Below are positions 61,239 to 64,000 of a DNA stretch of 64,000 nucleotides, one piece after another. Made by a program: the position numbers and the translations under genes. Source of the stretch: Sphingobacteriales bacterium (GTDB taxonomy: Bacteria > Bacteroidota > Bacteroidia > Chitinophagales > Chitinophagaceae); assembly GCA_016192105.1 (NCBI GenBank), contig JACPUV010000007.1, positions 223,828-287,827 of the forward strand. The letters are read 5' to 3'. The notes beneath the pieces are model-generated. The model was not told the DNA's origin. It searched no databases and saw only the letters and a list, made by a program, of their open reading frames with translations. Position 1 is the first letter of the stretch. The number at the start of each line of letters is the position of its first letter.

Positions 61239-62489
61239 TTATACAGTTTCAGCTTTTTCGTATTTCTTCCCGGATTCGGACATGGTGGGTGATACAAAGG
61301 GGATATGGGTTCCCTTCAGCAGCATATGCCAGTACACCCAGCGGAAGGCCAGTTTGCCCATATGGTTCATCCGGCTTTCCTTTAACAGGCGCAGCGGGCC
61401 CAGTCCGGGGAAGGGAAAGGCTCCTTCCACCGGCTCATGCGTGTAGTTGAAATCGATCAGCAGGGCTTTCCCGTTCCCGGTTTCAATAAAACAGTTGGCA
61501 TGGCCGTCGAATTCCTCTTTCAGTGGTTCTCCTTTGATAAAGCGCAAAATATTCTCCGTAAGGATCTCCGCCTCAAAATGCGCTACGGACCCGGCTTTGG
61601 AAGCAGGGATATTACTGGCATCGCCCAGCACAAACACATTCTCGTACTGCTTGGACTGAAGAGTGGCTTTGTGGGTGGGCACGTAGTTAAGGTCGTCTCC
61701 CATACCGGAACGTTCCATCAGGGCATCCCCTTTATTTGTAGGAACGGTCACCAGGAGATCAAAAGGAATGGCTCTTCCTCCATAGTCAATGATCTGTTTG
61801 TGCTCATTGTCCACCTGCTCAATCGCGAAATCACCTTCAATATGAATGTTCTTTTCTTCCAGCAGGTGTTCCAGGGTGGCAGTGGCTTTGGGCTTGGTGA
61901 AAGCACCGCTCAGCGGGGTTACATACGTGATCTCCACTTTGTCCCGCATGTGTTTGTGTTTAAAATAAGAATCTGCCAGGAAAGCGAATTCCAGCGGGGC
62001 CACCGGGCATTTGATCGGCATCTCGGTAATGTGGATTACCAGTTTACCTCCCTTCCAGTCCCTTAATTTGTTACGGAGATTGAGAGCGCCTTCAAAGGTG
62101 TAGAAATCAAAAACGGACTGGTGCCATTCGCTGCCCTTCATTCCTGTGGTTTCTTCCGGCGCGATCTTGGCCCCCGTGGCGACGATCATTACATCATACA
62201 CGAGTACGCTGCCGTCTCCCATCAGGACCTTGTTTTCCCCAGGTACTACTTTTCCAATGGATCCCTGGATCAAGTCAACTGTTTTGGGAATAAATTCTTC
62301 AATGGATTTTACGATGTCTTCGGGTTCATATATATCAAAGGGGAGAAACAGGTAACCGGGCTGATAGTGGTGCTCTGTTCTCTCGTCAATAATACTGATC
62401 CGCCAGTCGGGTCTCTTCAGGTGATGACTCAGGTGATTCGCCATCATGGTTCCGGCGGTGCCCGCTCCAAGAATTACTAAATGTTTCAT
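61239..62489 (-). CDS. FAD-dependent sulfide:quinone oxidoreductase-like protein
   Basis: 416 residues with two Rossmann-type domains: FAD motif VILGAGTAGTMMANHL (5-20), ATGAK (104-108), and ENVFVLGDASNIPASKAG (283-300). The only cysteines are Cys161 (in MPIKCPVAPLEFAF) and Cys333 (HANCFIET), matching the two Cys of the SQR disulfide that accepts sulfide; the third SQR cysteine is missing. It would oxidise sulfide to sulfane sulfur on the membrane and feed quinone. First gene of the SQR-DsrC-DsrE operon; a GTGAT-N4-GTCAC dyad lies 147 bp upstream. Confidence 0.9.
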   Translation of the reverse strand: MKHLVILGAGTAGTMMANHLSHHLKRPDWRISIIDERTEHHYQPGYLFLPFDIYEPEDIVKSIEEFIPKTVDLIQGSIGKVVPGENKVLMGDGSVLVYDVMIVATGAKIAPEETTGMKGSEWHQSVFDFYTFEGALNLRNKLRDWKGGKLVIHITEMPIKCPVAPLEFAFLADSYFKHKHMRDKVEITYVTPLSGAFTKPKATATLEHLLEEKNIHIEGDFAIEQVDNEHKQIIDYGGRAIPFDLLVTVPTNKGDALMERSGMGDDLNYVPTHKATLQSKQYENVFVLGDASNIPASKAGSVAHFEAEILTENILRFIKGEPLKEEFDGHANCFIETGNGKALLIDFNYTHEPVEGAFPFPGLGPLRLLKESRMNHMGKLAFRWVYWHMLLKGTHIPFVSPTMSESGKKYEKAETV

Positions 62490-62635
62490 GTTGAGCTATT
62501 TTTGTGAGTAGTGAATTACAGGGCAAAAATCCACCCTGGAGGCCCCCTATTTCTACGAGGATGCTCACTGGCGCAGATGACTCCTCTCAACTCCCGAAAT
62601 GATTCTTTCTCAACTATCCTGTATTATTCGGTTTG

Positions 62636-62651
62636 TGTGATATATGTCACC
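62636..62651. promoter_or_regulatory. Crp/Fnr-type dyad upstream of the SQR operon
   Basis: TGTGATATATGTCACC, the same GTGAT-N4-GTCAC form as sites at 54355 and 55231. 147 bp before the SQR start on the - strand; no -7 box at the expected spacing was found. Confidence 0.55.
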
Positions 62652-62847
62652 ATTTCTGAATTTACGCTGCAGTAAAAAAGGCCTGAAATGAGGCTACGGC
62701 GCAAACCGGCCACTTATCCGGGACACGTGTATCTGAAATGGGAATGGGGAACGGCCGGCCCCGGGACAGGTTAGGGGTTGTTTTTACCCCCCTGACGGGT
62801 TGCTCTACCGGTATTTAAACAAATTTGTTCTTTGCCTGTTGTTGGTT

Positions 62848-62863
62848 GGTGATATTAATCACC
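62848..62863 (+). promoter_or_regulatory. Crp/Fnr-type dyad upstream of the TlpA gene
   Basis: GGTGAT-ATTA-ATCACC is a perfect palindrome. A GCATTTTG stretch (62884-62891) begins 28.5 bp from its centre, close to the spacing at the TauE and dioxygenase promoters. The TlpA start is 49 bp downstream. Confidence 0.6.
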
Positions 62864-62911
62864 GGTTAACCGGATTTTCTCCTGCATTTTGCACTACTAA
62901 ATATTGACTGA

Positions 62912-63454
62912 ATGAAAACACTGTTTTTTTCCCTTTCACTAACGCTGTTTCTTTATAGTTGTCATTCCGCTGTCAAAGAAGAAACGGCAGCACAGGAACA
63001 GCCGGCCGGTATAAATCCAGCACCCGGCGACAATAAACCGGCTGTGCCATCCGCCCTGCCTTCCTTCCGGATGATGAATAGTAATAACCAGGTAGTGGAC
63101 TTAGCGCAGTTCAAAGGGAAGAAGGTATTTGTAAATCTCTGGGCGACCTGGTGCCCTCCCTGCCGGGCCGAGATCCCATCCATTGAAAGCCTGGGTGCCA
63201 GGACTGACAGGAGCAAAACTGAATTTGTGATGGTCTCGCTGGATGATAATTTTGACAAAGCCAGAAATTATGCAGTCAATAATAATATGAAACTCCCGGT
63301 TTATTATCCCGCCGGCCCGCTGCCTGCACTCTTTAACACAGAGGGCATCCCATTTACTGTTATATTCAATGAAAAAGGGGAGATCATTTACCAGAATATG
63401 GGAAGTGACAACTATGACACGCAGCGATTCATGGATCTGCTGAAAGCCCCTTGA
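62912..63454 (+). CDS. TlpA-family thiol:disulfide lipoprotein
   Basis: 180 residues. Lipoprotein signal MKTLFFSLSLTLFLYSC with lipobox Cys at 17, a Pro/Ala-rich linker (20-50), then a thioredoxin fold (about 50-180) with active site WATWCPPCRAEIPSIESLG (CxxC near 77-80) and the cis-Pro segment GIPFTVIFNEKG. A membrane-tethered reductant of the ResA/TlpA type, acting on the outside of the inner membrane; possible partners are cytochrome c maturation or the periplasmic sulfur pathway. Shares the SQR/TlpA control region and its dyads. Confidence 0.93.
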   Translation: MKTLFFSLSLTLFLYSCHSAVKEETAAQEQPAGINPAPGDNKPAVPSALPSFRMMNSNNQVVDLAQFKGKKVFVNLWATWCPPCRAEIPSIESLGARTDRSKTEFVMVSLDDNFDKARNYAVNNNMKLPVYYPAGPLPALFNTEGIPFTVIFNEKGEIIYQNMGSDNYDTQRFMDLLKAP

Positions 63455-63480
63455 ACCTGCTTGCGTTGCAATGCTTTGCT

Positions 63481-64000
63481 TTATCACATAGGCACAATAG
63501 GACATATAGCAGGCACATAGATAACAGCCTTGCAGCAGGGCAGAAAAAAACAGCTGTGCTTTCGTGATCTGAAGTATTCATTTTGCAGCTGCAACGCTTT
63601 GTTTTATCACATAGGCACAATAGGACACATAGCAGGCACATAGATAACAGCCTTGCAGCAGGACAGAAAAAAAAACAGCTGTGCTTTCGTGATCTGGTAT
63701 TTTCATTTTGCGGCTACTCTTCTTTATCACATAGGCACAATAGGCACATAGCAAGCACATAGATAACAGCCTTGCAGCAGGGCAGAAAAAAGAAAGATAC
63801 CTGTGCTTTCGTGATCTGGTATTTTCATTTTGCAGCTACTCTTCTTTACCACATAGGCACAGTAGGGCACATAGCGGACACATAGATAACAGCCTTGCAG
63901 CAGGGCAGAAAAAAACAGCTGTGCTTTCGTGATCTGGTATTTTCATTTTGCGGCTACTCTTCTTTATCACATAGGCACAATAGGCACATAGCAAGCACAT
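63481..64000. repeat. Tandem array of about 120-bp units, running off the edge
   Basis: Units begin with TTATCACATAGGCACAATAGG at 63481, 63604, 63724, 63846 (TTACCAC) and 63964, so periods of 123, 120, 122 and 118 bp; four full units and a partial fifth. Each unit holds CACATAG words, AACAGCCTTGCAGCAGG, an A-run, CAGCTGTGCTTTCGTGATCTG and ATTCATTTTGC. The units differ by point changes and small indels. No gene is evident. Confidence 0.9.

Larger units (their letters stand above)
62490..62911. other. Divergent control region between SQR and TlpA genes
   Basis: 422 bp, no gene. Two Crp/Fnr-type dyads (62636-62651, 62848-62863) and a perfect palindrome CCGGTTAACCGG (62862-62873) that shares two bases with the second dyad. 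Confidence 0.6.

Noticed and set aside
63429..63760. Cys-rich 60-70 residue frames on the - strand in the tandem array
   Set aside because: They arise from reading the CACATAG repeat backwards (MCLLCVLLCLC) and recur with each unit; no signal or RBS.
63481..64000. CRISPR array
   Set aside because: The whole 120-bp unit is conserved, with no unique spacers and no cas genes.

Overview
The window looks like chromosomal DNA of a Bacteroidota bacterium, most likely a member of the Chitinophagaceae. This rests on several type IX secretion parts (PorV, PorU, GldJ, a PorP/SprF protein), a Bacteroidetes-type N-acyl-ornithine carbamoyltransferase, BshA, LytS/LytTR signalling, TAnnTTTG-like -7 promoter boxes, and almost no Shine-Dalgarno sequences. 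No rRNA, tRNA, prophage or CRISPR array was seen.

Layout. 1-2157: ric (ScdA-type iron-centre repair) and a PAS histidine kinase cut by the window edge. 2158-13692: a lipoprotein, trmD, a GH109-like oxidoreductase, a desaturase-fold enzyme, two tandem VPS10/sortilin-like beta-propeller proteins and a LolA-like protein. 13783-20148: adenine deaminase carrying an in-frame palindromic insert, a repeat-rich non-coding stretch, then a LiaF-like / DUF4288 / LytS / LytTR operon. 20313-29422: PGM1-like ATP-grasp protein, anmK, upp, PorP/SprF, SLC13 transporter, 3-methyladenine glycosylase, EI24, an RsmI-like methyltransferase. 29587-38602: a complete arginine operon (GNAT first enzyme, argG, argC, argD, argF', argB, argE, argH) preceded by a possible Arg-codon-rich leader peptide and interrupted between argC and argD by a small four-helix-bundle (S23) gene bounded by 30-bp inverted repeats. 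38599-46720: small enzymes, an M28 peptidase, bshA, an EnvC-like protein, dut, ispF, porV. 46980-52129: porU and, divergently, gldJ. 52443-63454: murF followed by a sulfane-sulfur cluster (Crp/Fnr regulator, TauE/SafE, persulfide-dioxygenase/rhodanese fusion, two rhodaneses, split YeeE pair, DsrE-like, DsrC/TusE, SQR-like, TlpA). 63481-64000: a tandem array with a unit of about 120 bp.

Three systems stand out. (1) A probable sulfur regulon: dyad sites of the form TGAY-N4-RTCA lie before TauE, the dioxygenase, the YeeE pair, SQR, TlpA and also ric; in two promoters the site centre is exactly 29.5 bp upstream of the -7-like box. (2) A repeat system: many intergenic regions carry tandem words with a strict 7-bp period but a different word at each locus, often inverted around a core; one such pair encloses the S23 gene, and two copies of a roughly 110-bp core lie 5 kb apart. 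(3) A palindromic insert inside the ade reading frame, comparable in kind to the Rickettsia palindromic elements. All functional statements come from reading sequence motifs; no database search was run.
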